Source of the DNA: JBEVJC01 sp040510375
GTDB taxonomy: Bacteria > Bacteroidota > Bacteroidia > Chitinophagales > Chitinophagaceae
Assembly: GCA_040510375.1 (NCBI GenBank)
Contig: JBEVJC010000014.1
Span: 124,001 to 188,000, forward strand
Length of the DNA: 64,000 nt
Direction of reading: 5' to 3'
Shown: in pieces, positions 38,078-48,381 of the stretch
How the letters are laid out: each line of letters starts with the position of its first letter
Numbering within the stretch: position 1 is the first letter of the stretch
Program-made: the position numbers and the translations under genes
Notes under the pieces: generated by a model
Seen by the model: only the letters and a program-made list of their open reading frames with translations
Told to the model about the DNA's origin: nothing
Databases searched by the model: none

Positions 38078-39412
38078 TTAATATCCCAGTTTTAATTCCA
38101 CACGGCGATTCTTCTGGCGACCGGCAGCTGTATTATTTTCTGCGATCGGGGATTCTTCACCAAAACCTGTTGCAACAAGACGGCTGGCAGCAACTCCGTT
38201 TTTAACGAGGTAGGCCTTCACAGCGTTTGCGCGGTTCTCACTTAACTTCTGGTTCAACGCATCGGTGCCAACATTGTCGGTATAACCATCAATACTGAGC
38301 TGCGTGGCGGGATTTTCATTCATGATCTTCACCACATCATTTAATCCTTTGAACGATTTACTCAATAAAGTAAATTTGCCGGTTGCAAAATAAATATTGT
38401 TTGCAGAATAGTTGATCCTTTCAATGACCTCTTTTTTAATCTCGGGACAACCATAGTTTTCTTTTGGTCCGGCAATGGTAGGGCATCTGTCTTCCGGATC
38501 AGGAACTCCATCACGATCCGTATCAACAAAGGGACAACCCTGGTTGCTGGCGGGACCGGCTTCTGAAATACATTTATCATCTTCATCATTCACACCGTCC
38601 TTGTCGGTATCGGGAATGGGACAACCCTGGTAACGGGCCAGGCCAAATGCTGACGGACAAATATCTTCTTCATCATTGATACCATCCTTGTCTGTATCAG
38701 GAACCGGGCAACCTTCATACTTCGCCAGACCTGGAACAGCCGGACATTTATCGAGGCTGTCAATAATACCATCCTTATCAGTATCGGCCGGAGGCGGCGA
38801 CGGAAGCGGCTTAAGTTCCGTTTTCCGGATCTTACCTACCGTTCCGGCAATACCAAACTGGTTAAAAAAGTGATAGGCCACCGTTTCTGTAGATACCGGC
38901 ACCCTGTATTGGGTAGTAATAAACAAATGCGCCTGGTCAAAAAAGTTTACACGCATACCGAGCCCGAGTGGAACGTAAGCTCCATAACTGGATTTATATC
39001 TTTGTGCTCCAACACCACCTATCAGGTAAGGGATAACCCAGTGTTTTTCGGTAACCATTTTAAAGTTGAATGCAGCTTCGCCGTTAAGGAGTAATTTATT
39101 ACTCTGGCTGATCTGCCGCTCAGGAACAGGATATTTCACAAATGCGCCTCCTAAAGTAACAGAGATATCCACCAGTTTCGTAAGCCCTTCGAAGTAGGAT
39201 ATCGCCAGGCCTGGACTCATTTCGGAAGCATCAGCCCATTGTTTATCGCGGAGAACCTCCGTCAGCGATGTGGTGCGGATGAGGTTGGCTGTCTTGAAAT
39301 CGAGAAAGATAGCACTCAACCCTACTGCCGCAGGCCTGAGTTCGGATTCCTGTGCATGACTGGAAGTAATAAATACCGACAGTCCAAGGATAATGGCGGG
39401 GATCTTCTTCAT
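38078..39412 (-). CDS. OmpA-family outer-membrane protein with thrombospondin type 3 repeats
   Basis: 444 residues. Signal peptide (ending SHAQ), a barrel-like N-terminal half, then four TSP3-like calcium-binding repeats (DTDKDGI.DEED.C) at about 225-325, and a C-terminal OmpA peptidoglycan-binding domain (LSIDGYTDNVGTDALN, ENRANAVKAYL, NRRVELKL). It links the outer membrane to peptidoglycan. A -7 box TATTTTTG at 39442-39449 precedes it. Confidence 0.92.
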   Translation of the reverse strand: MKKIPAIILGLSVFITSSHAQESELRPAAVGLSAIFLDFKTANLIRTTSLTEVLRDKQWADASEMSPGLAISYFEGLTKLVDISVTLGGAFVKYPVPERQISQSNKLLLNGEAAFNFKMVTEKHWVIPYLIGGVGAQRYKSSYGAYVPLGLGMRVNFFDQAHLFITTQYRVPVSTETVAYHFFNQFGIAGTVGKIRKTELKPLPSPPPADTDKDGIIDSLDKCPAVPGLAKYEGCPVPDTDKDGINDEEDICPSAFGLARYQGCPIPDTDKDGVNDEDDKCISEAGPASNQGCPFVDTDRDGVPDPEDRCPTIAGPKENYGCPEIKKEVIERINYSANNIYFATGKFTLLSKSFKGLNDVVKIMNENPATQLSIDGYTDNVGTDALNQKLSENRANAVKAYLVKNGVAASRLVATGFGEESPIAENNTAAGRQKNRRVELKLGY

Positions 39413-39529
39413 AAGCGTTCGTTTGGTTTTTTTAGTCTGGGCAAAAATAACTGTCTGGCCCTACATCCGGAAATAAAAAAAATGAACGTACAGGTCGGTT
39501 TCAACCACTGCAATCAGCGATTGCTGTGA

Positions 39530-41260
39530 TTAATAACCCGCGCCGAGGGCTTGTTTCCCTGAAAAATAACGGGCCTGGAGTAACCTGTCCTCGCCATAGA
39601 TATCATCATAAAAAACGATCTTCCCGTCTTTACTTTCGCAGGTAAAATAGCGGATAAATACCGGCACATTTTTACGGACAGGAATCCGGTGTTTCTCCTT
39701 TTTTTCCAGCCAGCTGTTCATTGAATCTTCTACCGGTGAGGGAATGAAGTCCGATACCTCTTCAGCAGACTCATCATTATTATCATACCGGATGATCTGG
39801 TAAGCAAGTTCCTTCCACTGCTGCACCCGTACACATCCATGGGAAAGTGAACGCATGGCCTGGCCAAAAAGGTAACGCTGGTTAGTATCATGCAGGTAAA
39901 CCGCATACTTATTTGGAAAGTTGAATTTGAGGATGCCCAGGGCATTATCGTCACCACTTCCCTGTACCACCTTGTAAGGAATACCCCTGGAATATTTTGT
40001 CCAGTCCACCATGTACGGATCAATCTCCACACCCTCATAATCAACCAGGCTATAACCCTTCATTGTCAGGTAATCGGGATTCTTTTTAATGGCAGGCAGG
40101 ATATCCTTTGCAATGATACTGCTGGGGATTGTCCACTGCGGATAAGTAACCAGGTCGGAGATCGCACTGGTAAGCAGCGGTGTCCTTGTTTTTGGTTTAC
40201 CACAAACAATTTTTGAATACAGTGCAACCGAATCCCGCTGCCGCAATTGCATATAATAACCCGGCAGGTTTACCCAGATATACCGGTCGGGCATCGACTC
40301 GGGTAATAATTTATACCGGTCAAGGGTGATGGCGATACTGATGAAACGGTCATTGTCCGACAAATTCAGTAAACGCAGTGTGCCAGATCCGGCCTGCCCG
40401 TCAACTGTAATGCCCATATCCTGCTGGAACGCCCTGATCGCGCGGACGAGCTGGATCGAATCTGCAGCGATGGTATCTGTTTGCAGGTAACCAGATTCTA
40501 CCAATCTTTTTTGCAGTGCCATCCGGAAACTTACCGGATCCGGTTTGGGCGGAGGAACCTTGGTAAAAACAGTCCCGCTTACGTTTTTCAGGAAATCAGC
40601 AAGTGATTCACGAAGTGCCCGGTAACCGGCATGGCCTGGTTCAAGCAGGGCCATGATCTGCGAAATATTATTGTTCTGGCGAAATTCATTCAACCTGGAT
40701 GTATAGTCTTCCGGTGTAAGCAGGGAATCCTTTCGTAATGAAACGCTGTCGTTTGGTAATCGCCCGAGTTTTATGTCCTTAATCAGTTGGAAGAATGCAT
40801 CGGTGAGTGTAATGTCCAACCGGCTCCAGAGTGCGGCATCGCGGTTATCCCCTTTACCGCTGGTATCACTGGCAAAGCGACGGCGTACTTTATTTATTGC
40901 CACCAGGTGATAGTCGTCCGGAAAAAGTCCGTAAAGCCTGGCCGATGTAATAAATCCAATAAGGGAATCGGTGGGTGATCTCCAGGAGTCGTTCTCAATC
41001 CATACCGGTTTATAATCCTGTTTTGAATAGTAATCTTTTACCAGCGCTACATTGTTGAGAAAAACGGAATCACTGATCCCGCCGCCGTTTTTGGCTGCAT
41101 ATTCCAGCTCATCCCTGATATTGGTAATTGTTTTTTCACGCAGCTCTCCTGGTGTAAGTGCAATATCTTTTTCCACCGGTTTCCCGTTGTTTTTACAAGC
41201 GGAAAATCCAACAATGAGAGCAAGCAGCATAATAAAAGAAAGCGGTGGATTTCTTTGCAT
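39530..41260 (-). CDS. L,D-transpeptidase (YcbB/LdtD-like), lipoprotein
   Basis: 576 residues. Lipobox FSAC. Order of domains: scaffold region, a peptidoglycan-binding repeat near 275 (VRAIRAFQQDMGITVDG), then the YkuD catalytic domain with HDT, SLSHGCVRV (Cys near residue 476). It forms 3-3 cross-links in peptidoglycan or attaches proteins to it. The large size and domain order match YcbB. Located next to the OmpA gene but probably its own transcript. Confidence 0.9.
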   Translation of the reverse strand: MQRNPPLSFIMLLALIVGFSACKNNGKPVEKDIALTPGELREKTITNIRDELEYAAKNGGGISDSVFLNNVALVKDYYSKQDYKPVWIENDSWRSPTDSLIGFITSARLYGLFPDDYHLVAINKVRRRFASDTSGKGDNRDAALWSRLDITLTDAFFQLIKDIKLGRLPNDSVSLRKDSLLTPEDYTSRLNEFRQNNNISQIMALLEPGHAGYRALRESLADFLKNVSGTVFTKVPPPKPDPVSFRMALQKRLVESGYLQTDTIAADSIQLVRAIRAFQQDMGITVDGQAGSGTLRLLNLSDNDRFISIAITLDRYKLLPESMPDRYIWVNLPGYYMQLRQRDSVALYSKIVCGKPKTRTPLLTSAISDLVTYPQWTIPSSIIAKDILPAIKKNPDYLTMKGYSLVDYEGVEIDPYMVDWTKYSRGIPYKVVQGSGDDNALGILKFNFPNKYAVYLHDTNQRYLFGQAMRSLSHGCVRVQQWKELAYQIIRYDNNDESAEEVSDFIPSPVEDSMNSWLEKKEKHRIPVRKNVPVFIRYFTCESKDGKIVFYDDIYGEDRLLQARYFSGKQALGAGY

Positions 41261-41401
41261 AAGGCCTGGGTTCTTATTACCTCCTGGTAGGTTTCATTTA
41301 TCCAGGGGAAACAGGATAAACGAATAACAAATTAAGGAAAGCTTTTTATATAACCGGGGTGGCGCTGGCTTTATTTTTACACTGGGTTTGCCGGATAATT
41401 A

Positions 41402-41701
41402 TCAGAGTGCAATTACCGCTGTAACTGCGTCAGGATTAATTGGTCCATAGATATGGGGAAAGGTATCCTGTACTGAAGGCGACCATTCCTGGATATACCG
41501 GGAGGTAAGTTTATCGGTGTCGATTACGAGTTTTACCAGGTTTTCTTTCCCGGCAAAATAACGTTGCAGAACGCCATCCACCTGCCTGGCTTCGCTGCAG
41601 TGGATAAAACCTTCGTCTTTGAGTGAAGCGGACTCATACGCACCTTTAACTTTCGCCGCATTCCATTCTTCAGCAGTGGTAACATGATAGATCTCTGCCA
41701 T
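41402..41701 (-). CDS. DUF952 family protein
   Basis: 99 residues. IYHVTTAEEWNAA, then EGFIHCSEARQV and the C-terminal FPHIYGPI are the DUF952 signature. These small proteins resemble ADP-ribosyltransferase-fold proteins; function unknown. It is 26 nt after aroC and looks like the last gene of the aromatic operon. Confidence 0.88.
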   Translation of the reverse strand: MAEIYHVTTAEEWNAAKVKGAYESASLKDEGFIHCSEARQVDGVLQRYFAGKENLVKLVIDTDKLTSRYIQEWSPSVQDTFPHIYGPINPDAVTAVIAL

Positions 41702-41727
41702 AATTTTAATTTGTCTTCCCTTTATGT

Positions 41728-42720
41728 TCAGACGATTTTTTTTAATTGTTGTTCAAGCAGCAGCAGGTCGGCCAGCACAATTGCTGTACCTGCTTCCAGG
41801 ATAACCGGTGCGCGTAATGCTACACAAAGATCATGTCGCCCCTTGATAGAAAAGTCTTCCATCTGACCGCTATCCCAATTGAGACTGTTCTGTGGTTTTG
41901 GGGTAGATGCTGTGGGTTTGATCGCAATCCGGTAAACAAGTTCATTACTGTTACTGATGCCACCCACAATACCACCTGCATTATTGGTGGTTGTTTTTCC
42001 TTCTATATTTTCGATGGCATCATTATGTTGCGACCCGAACATTTTTGCCGCTGCAAACCCGCTGCCAAATTCAACCCCTTTAACAGCAGGAATAGCAAAG
42101 GCCATATGAGCCAACAGCGATTCTGCCGAATCAAAAAATGGTTCACCCAAACCGACCGGCATATTACCAACCCTGCATTCAACCAGTCCCCCTACGGAAT
42201 CCTTTGCATCAATGGCTTTTTGTAATCCGCGTTCAGGATCGGGATCACCACCGATTTCGGTTACAGCAGCATGGATACTTATCTTCCCCAATAATTTTTT
42301 TGCAATGGCACCGGCAGCTACCAGTCCGGTTGTAAGCCGGGCACTGAAATGACCACCACCCCTGTAGTCTTCAAAACCGCCAAACTTCTGGTGTGCCACC
42401 AGGTCTGCGTGACCGGGACGCGGAAAGCTGCGTTGTTTGTCGTAGTCGGCGCTCCGGGTATTATTGTTCTCAAAAAGGATCATAATCGGGGCACCGGTGG
42501 TGCGACCATTAAACACACCGCTTTTGAAGAACGGGAAATCTGCCTCCTGCCGGGGAGTGGTCCCTTTTTGTTTACCGCCCTTTCTTCGTTCAAGGTCGGA
42601 CAGCAGGTCATCGGCACTTAATTCCAGTCCGGCGGGGCATCCGTCAATGACGATACCCACCGATTCACCATGTGATTCTCCAAAAATCTGAACCCTGAAA
42701 AGGCGGCCAAAACTATTCAT
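41728..42720 (-). CDS. aroC: Chorismate synthase
   Basis: 330 residues, slightly short for the family. It converts EPSP to chorismate with reduced FMN. FGESHGESVGIVIDGCPAGL at the start, the basic RPGHADLVAH, and the RGGGHFSARLT motif are all present. Start overlaps the aroA stop by 4 nt. Confidence 0.95.
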   Translation of the reverse strand: MNSFGRLFRVQIFGESHGESVGIVIDGCPAGLELSADDLLSDLERRKGGKQKGTTPRQEADFPFFKSGVFNGRTTGAPIMILFENNNTRSADYDKQRSFPRPGHADLVAHQKFGGFEDYRGGGHFSARLTTGLVAAGAIAKKLLGKISIHAAVTEIGGDPDPERGLQKAIDAKDSVGGLVECRVGNMPVGLGEPFFDSAESLLAHMAFAIPAVKGVEFGSGFAAAKMFGSQHNDAIENIEGKTTTNNAGGIVGGISNSNELVYRIAIKPTASTPKPQNSLNWDSGQMEDFSIKGRHDLCVALRAPVILEAGTAIVLADLLLLEQQLKKIV

Positions 42721-44027
42721 ATTAATTTGATCTTGGTATCTGAACTGAGGTTAACCCCTATTTTTTCAAGGTCCCTGTAAAAATCGGGATACGATTTGTT
42801 GATGGCTTCGGCATCATCAATTACTGTTTCGCTGTCGGCCTTCAGTGCAGCTACCGCACAAGCCATGGCTATCCGGTGGTCGTGATGCGATTCCACATCA
42901 GCACCTTTTACCCATTTGCCCGGCGTAATCTTCATCAGGTCTCCTTCGAGATCGATGTTGACGCCCATTTTGTCAAACTCTTCCTGTAATGTAAGTGCGC
43001 GGTCGCTTTCCTTATGAGCCAGTCGTCCAACCCCCTTGATGGTAGTTGTCCCTTTACAATAGGCAGCAAGCGCCACCAGTGGAGGAAACAGGTCCGGACA
43101 ATCGGTAGCATCAAAATAAAAACCCTGTAAATCTGCAGGTACCAGGTGAATGCCCTTTGTATCCATGGCAATCCCTGCATTGGCCGACATCAGTGCATTA
43201 AGTATGGCCCGGTCTGCCTGGGTAGAAGTAAGATCCAGTCCGCGTACGCTCAATGGCCCGGCGATAGCCCCGGCCACCAGCAGGAATGCGGCACCGCTCC
43301 AGTCACCTTCAACTGTATAAACTACTTCATCTATCTGTTGCTGTGGAAACCCGGTTTTAAATGTGAACTCGGAATATCCGTTGTTCACCGGAACCTGCAG
43401 TCCAAAACGTTTCATTACATCCAGGGTAAGATCGATATAGGGTTTACTGGTCAGTGAATCAACCGTGATAGTCAGTGAAGGGTGACCCGGAATTTCTTCT
43501 TCCGTTGCAGCCGAGTAGGCAAGTAATAAACCCGTAAGGAACTGCGAGCTTAATGAACCGTCTACCTTGATATCCGCCGGCTTTAATGGTCCCCGGATCT
43601 GGAGTGGTAATTTATTTTCATTGCTGGTAATCTCCACACCAAGTTGCGGAAGTACCAGGTCGAAGAAATGCATGGGACGATTGATCAGTGATCCTTCACC
43701 AGTTACTATGATACGTTGGAAACTCAATGCTGCAAGTGGAGTGAACATCCGGATACTGAGTCCGCTCTCGCCACAGAATATTTCCTCCGATACGGGACTC
43801 ACCCCTTCACTTTTTACGCGATAGTCGCCGTTGTCACTGGTCACGGTTGCGCCAAGGTCCTGCATGATCTGCAAAGCCGCCTTATCATCATTACTATGTC
43901 CGGGGTTCTGGATCAATGTTTTTCCCTTCCGCAGAAGTGCTGCCGCGCAGGCACGCTGCATGGAGCTTTTTGAAGCAGGTGCCTGGATAGCACCGGAGAG
44001 GCCTGATGGCTGGATCGTAATTTTCAT
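42717..44027 (-). CDS. aroA: 3-phosphoshikimate 1-carboxyvinyltransferase (EPSP synthase)
   Basis: 436 residues. Transfers enolpyruvyl from PEP to shikimate 3-phosphate. The N-terminal PASKSSMQRA, the GESGLSIRMFTPL segment and SHHDHRIAMA are recognisable, though GNAGTAMR is replaced by a diverged form as in other Bacteroidota. 22 nt after aroB. Confidence 0.93.
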   Translation of the reverse strand: MKITIQPSGLSGAIQAPASKSSMQRACAAALLRKGKTLIQNPGHSNDDKAALQIMQDLGATVTSDNGDYRVKSEGVSPVSEEIFCGESGLSIRMFTPLAALSFQRIIVTGEGSLINRPMHFFDLVLPQLGVEITSNENKLPLQIRGPLKPADIKVDGSLSSQFLTGLLLAYSAATEEEIPGHPSLTITVDSLTSKPYIDLTLDVMKRFGLQVPVNNGYSEFTFKTGFPQQQIDEVVYTVEGDWSGAAFLLVAGAIAGPLSVRGLDLTSTQADRAILNALMSANAGIAMDTKGIHLVPADLQGFYFDATDCPDLFPPLVALAAYCKGTTTIKGVGRLAHKESDRALTLQEEFDKMGVNIDLEGDLMKITPGKWVKGADVESHHDHRIAMACAVAALKADSETVIDDAEAINKSYPDFYRDLEKIGVNLSSDTKIKLI

Positions 44028-44049
44028 TTGTTACAAATAATCGTGTTGG

Positions 44050-45072
44050 TTATTCCAGTTCGTTAATGATCTTTTCCAATTTTTTCAATGTGATGGGCCT
44101 TACAACGGCCCTGCCGATCTTCTCAAGCAACACATAGTTCATTTCCTTTTTATTCCTTTTTTTATCCATGGCCATTACCCTGAAAACCTGGCTGCGGTCG
44201 TAGTCGGCATAAGTAGGTAATCCATACTGACCCAACAGGGAAGTGAGCCGGGCGGTCTGACGGAAGTCCGTCAGCTTCTCCGAAATATGACAGGCAGCAG
44301 TCATGCCGATTGATATGGCTTCACCGTGTGACAGGTCATATTGCGTTTCAACCGCGTGACCAAGAGTGTGTCCGAAATTGAGTAAACGCCTGTCACCTTT
44401 TTCAAATTCATCGCGCTTTACCACATTGGTCTTGATCAGTGCATTCCGCCGGATCAGTTCGGTAAGTAATTTTTTACTTCCCTTGTAATCCGCCACCGTC
44501 CTGCCTTCCAGCTGCCTGAACATTGCTAAGTCAGTAATACAGGCGTGTTTGATTACTTCAGCAAACCCGTTTACCCATTCGTTATCGGGCAGTGATGCCA
44601 GCAGGCCTATATCGTGCAGGATAAAAGAAGGTTGCCTTACCGTACCCACCATGTTTTTATAATCACCCACATCAATGCCGTTCTTTCCCCCGATCGATGC
44701 ATCCACCAATCCGAGAATACTTGTCGGAACAAATCCAAACCTCACCCCACGCATATACACTGATGCGGTATAACCCGTGATATCGGTGATTACTCCCCCT
44801 CCTACTCCCACCAGTGTGGTTTGACGGTCGGCCTGCATTTCAACAAGCTGGTCAATCAGTTCGCTGACGGTTTCCTGCACTTTATGTTGTTCACCCGGTT
44901 TGATCACTATCACGTTCCAGCCGCTGAACTTTTCGCTGTGTGCATTGAAAATATTATCGTCGGTAATAAGGATAGTGGAAGACGGGCTACCCAATTTTTT
45001 CAGGTGCGACATCGACGCACCGAAAAAAAATTCGGTAGAAGAACTGGAATATCTGATTGTTTTATGATCCAT
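44050..45072 (-). CDS. aroB: 3-dehydroquinate synthase
   Basis: 340 residues. Makes 3-dehydroquinate from DAHP with NAD and a divalent metal. GGGVITDITGYTASVYMRG, PTSILGLVDASIGGKNGID and the metal His in FGHTLGHAVE are present. 33 nt after the DAHP synthase gene. Confidence 0.95.
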   Translation of the reverse strand: MDHKTIRYSSSSTEFFFGASMSHLKKLGSPSSTILITDDNIFNAHSEKFSGWNVIVIKPGEQHKVQETVSELIDQLVEMQADRQTTLVGVGGGVITDITGYTASVYMRGVRFGFVPTSILGLVDASIGGKNGIDVGDYKNMVGTVRQPSFILHDIGLLASLPDNEWVNGFAEVIKHACITDLAMFRQLEGRTVADYKGSKKLLTELIRRNALIKTNVVKRDEFEKGDRRLLNFGHTLGHAVETQYDLSHGEAISIGMTAACHISEKLTDFRQTARLTSLLGQYGLPTYADYDRSQVFRVMAMDKKRNKKEMNYVLLEKIGRAVVRPITLKKLEKIINELE

Positions 45073-45105
45073 TGGTAAAATGAAAAGGTTAATGAAACGT
45101 ACAAC

Positions 45106-46194
45106 TTATGCGTCAAGCACTTTTTTCTGGTGGTTGATGCTCTCCATATGTACAGCGTCAAAATATTTGGTGATGAATTCCTTACTCAGGCCATTTTTAA
45201 CACCTTTTGCAAACGCTTTTTCGATGATCTCGTTCCATCGGTTGGTCTGCAGGATCGTAATATTATTTTCCTTTTTATACACACCGATCTGTTCGGCGAT
45301 CTTCATCCGCTGGCTGAGGATCTGCATCAGTTCATCATCAAGATGATTGATCTGCTGGCGCAGTTTCTCCAGTGCGGCATGATATTCTTCCGAGTTGACA
45401 TCTTCCTTTCTCCAGATGATCTTATCCAGCATTTCGTTCAGCGCTTCGGGAGTTACCTGTTGTTTTGCATCAGACCAGGCATTATCCGGATCGATATGGC
45501 TTTCGATCATCAGTCCGTCGTAATCCAGGTCAATGGCACGTTGCATCACTTCCAGCAGGATATCACGACGGCCGCAGATATGGGAAGGATCGTTGATCAG
45601 GGGAAGATTGGGATGTTTTAATTTCATTTCAATAGCCAGGTGCCACATCGGTGCATTCCTGTATTCAGTGTTACCATAGGAAGAAAATCCGCGGTGGATC
45701 AATCCAATATTTTTGATGCCGGCTCTTGCTACGCGCTCCACCGCACCAGCCCAGAGTTCCAGGTCGGGATTGATCGGGTTCTTGATCATTACCGGTACAT
45801 CCACACCACGTAAAGCATCTGCCACTTCCTGCACGCTGAACGGGTTCACGGTTGTGCGGGCACCGATCCATAGTACATCCACATCAAAGGTCAGTGCATC
45901 CTGTACCTGTTTGCCGGTTGCAACTTCCACGGTGGTTGGTAAGCCGGTGAGTTGTTTTGCTTTTTGCAGCCATGGCAGGCCCTTTGCTCCGATCCCTTCA
46001 AACATTCCGGGTTTGGTGCGTGGTTTCCAGATACCCGCACGAAGCATATCGACTTTCCCTGTTGCGGCAAGACGCTGAGCTGTACTGATTACCTGTTCTT
46101 CTGTTTCGGCACTGCAGGGACCGCTGATGATGAGTGGTCGTTTGTTCCAGGCTTGTTGTACAGGACTGGTGACTGTTTGTTCTTCTGTTTGCAT
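45106..46194 (-). CDS. Bifunctional DAHP synthase / chorismate mutase
   Basis: 362 residues. The N-terminal part (about 1-265) is a type I-beta DAHP synthase (ISGPCSAETEEQV, MLRAGIWKPRTKPGMFEG, DPSHICGRRD). The C-terminal part (about 270-362) is an AroQ chorismate mutase helix bundle (LRQQINHLDDELMQILSQRMKIAEQIG). It catalyses the first step of the shikimate path and the first step of the Phe/Tyr branch; the mutase part commonly mediates feedback control. 61 nt after tyrA. Confidence 0.94.
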   Translation of the reverse strand: MQTEEQTVTSPVQQAWNKRPLIISGPCSAETEEQVISTAQRLAATGKVDMLRAGIWKPRTKPGMFEGIGAKGLPWLQKAKQLTGLPTTVEVATGKQVQDALTFDVDVLWIGARTTVNPFSVQEVADALRGVDVPVMIKNPINPDLELWAGAVERVARAGIKNIGLIHRGFSSYGNTEYRNAPMWHLAIEMKLKHPNLPLINDPSHICGRRDILLEVMQRAIDLDYDGLMIESHIDPDNAWSDAKQQVTPEALNEMLDKIIWRKEDVNSEEYHAALEKLRQQINHLDDELMQILSQRMKIAEQIGVYKKENNITILQTNRWNEIIEKAFAKGVKNGLSKEFITKYFDAVHMESINHQKKVLDA

Positions 46195-46255
46195 ATTGAG
46201 TTGTTTGTAAAGTTATTGATTCTATGGCTTGACTGGCCCGACCGTTATTTGTTAA

Positions 46256-47179
46256 TTATTTGATGATCTTGTTAATTTTGTTTGCATCCTGCATCAGGCT
46301 GCCCAGGTATACTGCATCGTTATCTTCAATACTTTTCTGGAAACGGGTCAGCTGTGCAATATGTTCTTTCAGCACGTCCAGCACATTGTCCTTGTTTTGC
46401 AGGAAGATGGGGGTCCACATGGCCGGACTGCTTTTTGCCAGCCGCACTGTACTTTCAAAACCGGCCGATGCCAGTTCAAAAATTGCCTGGTCCTCTTTCT
46501 CTTTCTGTAATACCGTATTGGCAAGTGCAAACGAAGTGATATGGGAGATATGACTTACATACGCGGCATGAAGATCATGTGGTCCGGCTTCCATTTCCAG
46601 TAAACGCATACCGATCTTGCGATAGGCAGCGCGTGTCCATTCAAGTGCATCGGCATCCGATTCATCCACATTACAAAGGATCACTGCCCTGTTTTCAAAT
46701 GCATTGTTTACCGCAGCACGGGGACCGCTGTACTCGGTACCCCACATGGGATGTGTTGCAACGTAACGTCCGCGTTTGGGATGGTCTTTAACCGCTTCGA
46801 TCAGTTTACTCTTGGTAGATCCAAGATCAACCACAATCTGCCGATCAATTTTATCAAGGATGGATGGCAGCAGATCCAGTAGTTTATCAACCGGGATTGC
46901 CAGCACGATCACATCAGATACGCGGATCGCTTCATCCAGTGACATTACTTCGTCCACCAGTTCAAGGTCCAGTGCATCCTGCAGGTTCTGTTCCTTGCTG
47001 TCTACCCCGATCAGCCGGGAAGAGATTTTTTTCTCATGCAGGCGGAGAGCGAGCGAACCGCCGATCAGTCCTACCCCAACGATACTTACCACCTTCCGCA
47101 CACTGGTTGCTTCCGGCGAAGCTGCAGGGCTGTCGCGGAATGAATGATCCGTTGGTCTGGTGACAACAGGTTTGCTCAT
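46256..47179 (-). CDS. tyrA: Prephenate dehydrogenase
   Basis: 307 residues from MSKPVVTRP at 47179; its ATG overlaps the aminotransferase stop as ATGA, which decides the start over the longer frame. The NAD motif VGVGLIGGSLAL, VDLGSTKS and GRYVATHPMWGTE are standard. Converts prephenate to 4-hydroxyphenylpyruvate for Tyr. No ACT or mutase domain. Confidence 0.93.
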   Translation of the reverse strand: MSKPVVTRPTDHSFRDSPAASPEATSVRKVVSIVGVGLIGGSLALRLHEKKISSRLIGVDSKEQNLQDALDLELVDEVMSLDEAIRVSDVIVLAIPVDKLLDLLPSILDKIDRQIVVDLGSTKSKLIEAVKDHPKRGRYVATHPMWGTEYSGPRAAVNNAFENRAVILCNVDESDADALEWTRAAYRKIGMRLLEMEAGPHDLHAAYVSHISHITSFALANTVLQKEKEDQAIFELASAGFESTVRLAKSSPAMWTPIFLQNKDNVLDVLKEHIAQLTRFQKSIEDNDAVYLGSLMQDANKINKIIK

Positions 47180-48369
47180 ACGATATTTGTTTGAGGTTGA
47201 TCGGGAATACCGGGTGCGGGGATGGCACTGATACGGCCGATCGCTTCCTGGAAACGAAGGACCGGTGCACAAAGACTCACGCGGATATATTTTTCACCGG
47301 CATCACCAAAAATGCCGCCGGGTGTAATAAAAACATTGGCTTTATAAAGAAGCTCATCACTGAGTACGTAACCATCTTTATATTCAGAAGGGATTGCTGC
47401 CCATATAAACAGACCTGCCTGGTCTTTCGAATAGGTACATTGCAGCAGGTCGAGCAGTTCAAAAACTTTATCGCGCCGTTCACGATAAACTGAATTCAGA
47501 TCATCAAACCATTCGCGCCCAAGCTGCAATGCCTTTGCTGCCGCCAGTTGCAGCGGAAGGAACATACCACTATCCATATTACTTTTGAACCGGATCACTT
47601 CGCTGATACGATGAGCAGCGCCCGACAGCATTCCGATTCTCCATCCTGCCATATTATGGCTCTTGCTGAGTGAGTTCAGTTCAAGTACATGGTCCTTTGC
47701 ACCTTCAACGCTGAGGATACTCAGTGGTTGGTTATTCAGGATAAAGCTGTAGGGGTTATCATGAATCAGCAGGATTTTATGTTTCCGTGCAAATGCAACC
47801 AGTCGCTGGAACAGAGCCACCGATGGTAATTTACCGGTGGGCATCTGGGGGTAGTTCACAAACATCAGCTTCACCTTCTTCAGTTTCTTTTCAAGTTTAA
47901 AAAAGGATGGCTCGTAATTATTTTTCTCCGTCAGTTTATAGGGAACGGGTTTACCTCCGGCAAGTTTGACCGCGCTGGTGTAGGTAGGGTATCCCGGATC
48001 CGGTACCAGTACACGATCGCCGGGGTTGAGATAGGTCATACAGATATGCATGATCCCTTCTTTACTGCCAAGCAGCGGAAGAATCTCCGAGTTTGGATCA
48101 AGGGTTACATTGTACCAGGTGTTGTACCATTCACTGATGGCCTTGCGGAGAATGGGTGAACCTTTGTACGACTGGTATCCATGATTCCCGGGTTTGACCG
48201 CTTCTTCCTGCAGGGTGCGGATCACATCAGGATGAGGGGCCAGGTCGGGACTACCGATCCCGAGATTGATAACTTTTTTACCGGCATTGTTCATTCCCTC
48301 GATCTCCGTCAGCTTACGGGAGAAATAATACTCACCAATACCTTTTAATCGTTTAGCCGTTTGCATCAT
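47176..48369 (-). CDS. PLP-dependent aminotransferase (class I/II), probably aromatic
   Basis: 397 residues. PLP Lys in SLSKSHNMAGWRIG; substrate arginine near the C-terminus (YIRVSLCAP). Located between pheA and tyrA, it most likely makes Phe and Tyr from their keto acids, although the family also includes LL-DAP and alanine aminotransferases. 12 nt after pheA. Confidence 0.85.
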   Translation of the reverse strand: MMQTAKRLKGIGEYYFSRKLTEIEGMNNAGKKVINLGIGSPDLAPHPDVIRTLQEEAVKPGNHGYQSYKGSPILRKAISEWYNTWYNVTLDPNSEILPLLGSKEGIMHICMTYLNPGDRVLVPDPGYPTYTSAVKLAGGKPVPYKLTEKNNYEPSFFKLEKKLKKVKLMFVNYPQMPTGKLPSVALFQRLVAFARKHKILLIHDNPYSFILNNQPLSILSVEGAKDHVLELNSLSKSHNMAGWRIGMLSGAAHRISEVIRFKSNMDSGMFLPLQLAAAKALQLGREWFDDLNSVYRERRDKVFELLDLLQCTYSKDQAGLFIWAAIPSEYKDGYVLSDELLYKANVFITPGGIFGDAGEKYIRVSLCAPVLRFQEAIGRISAIPAPGIPDQPQTNIV

Positions 48370-48381
48370 TCTTGTTTTACG

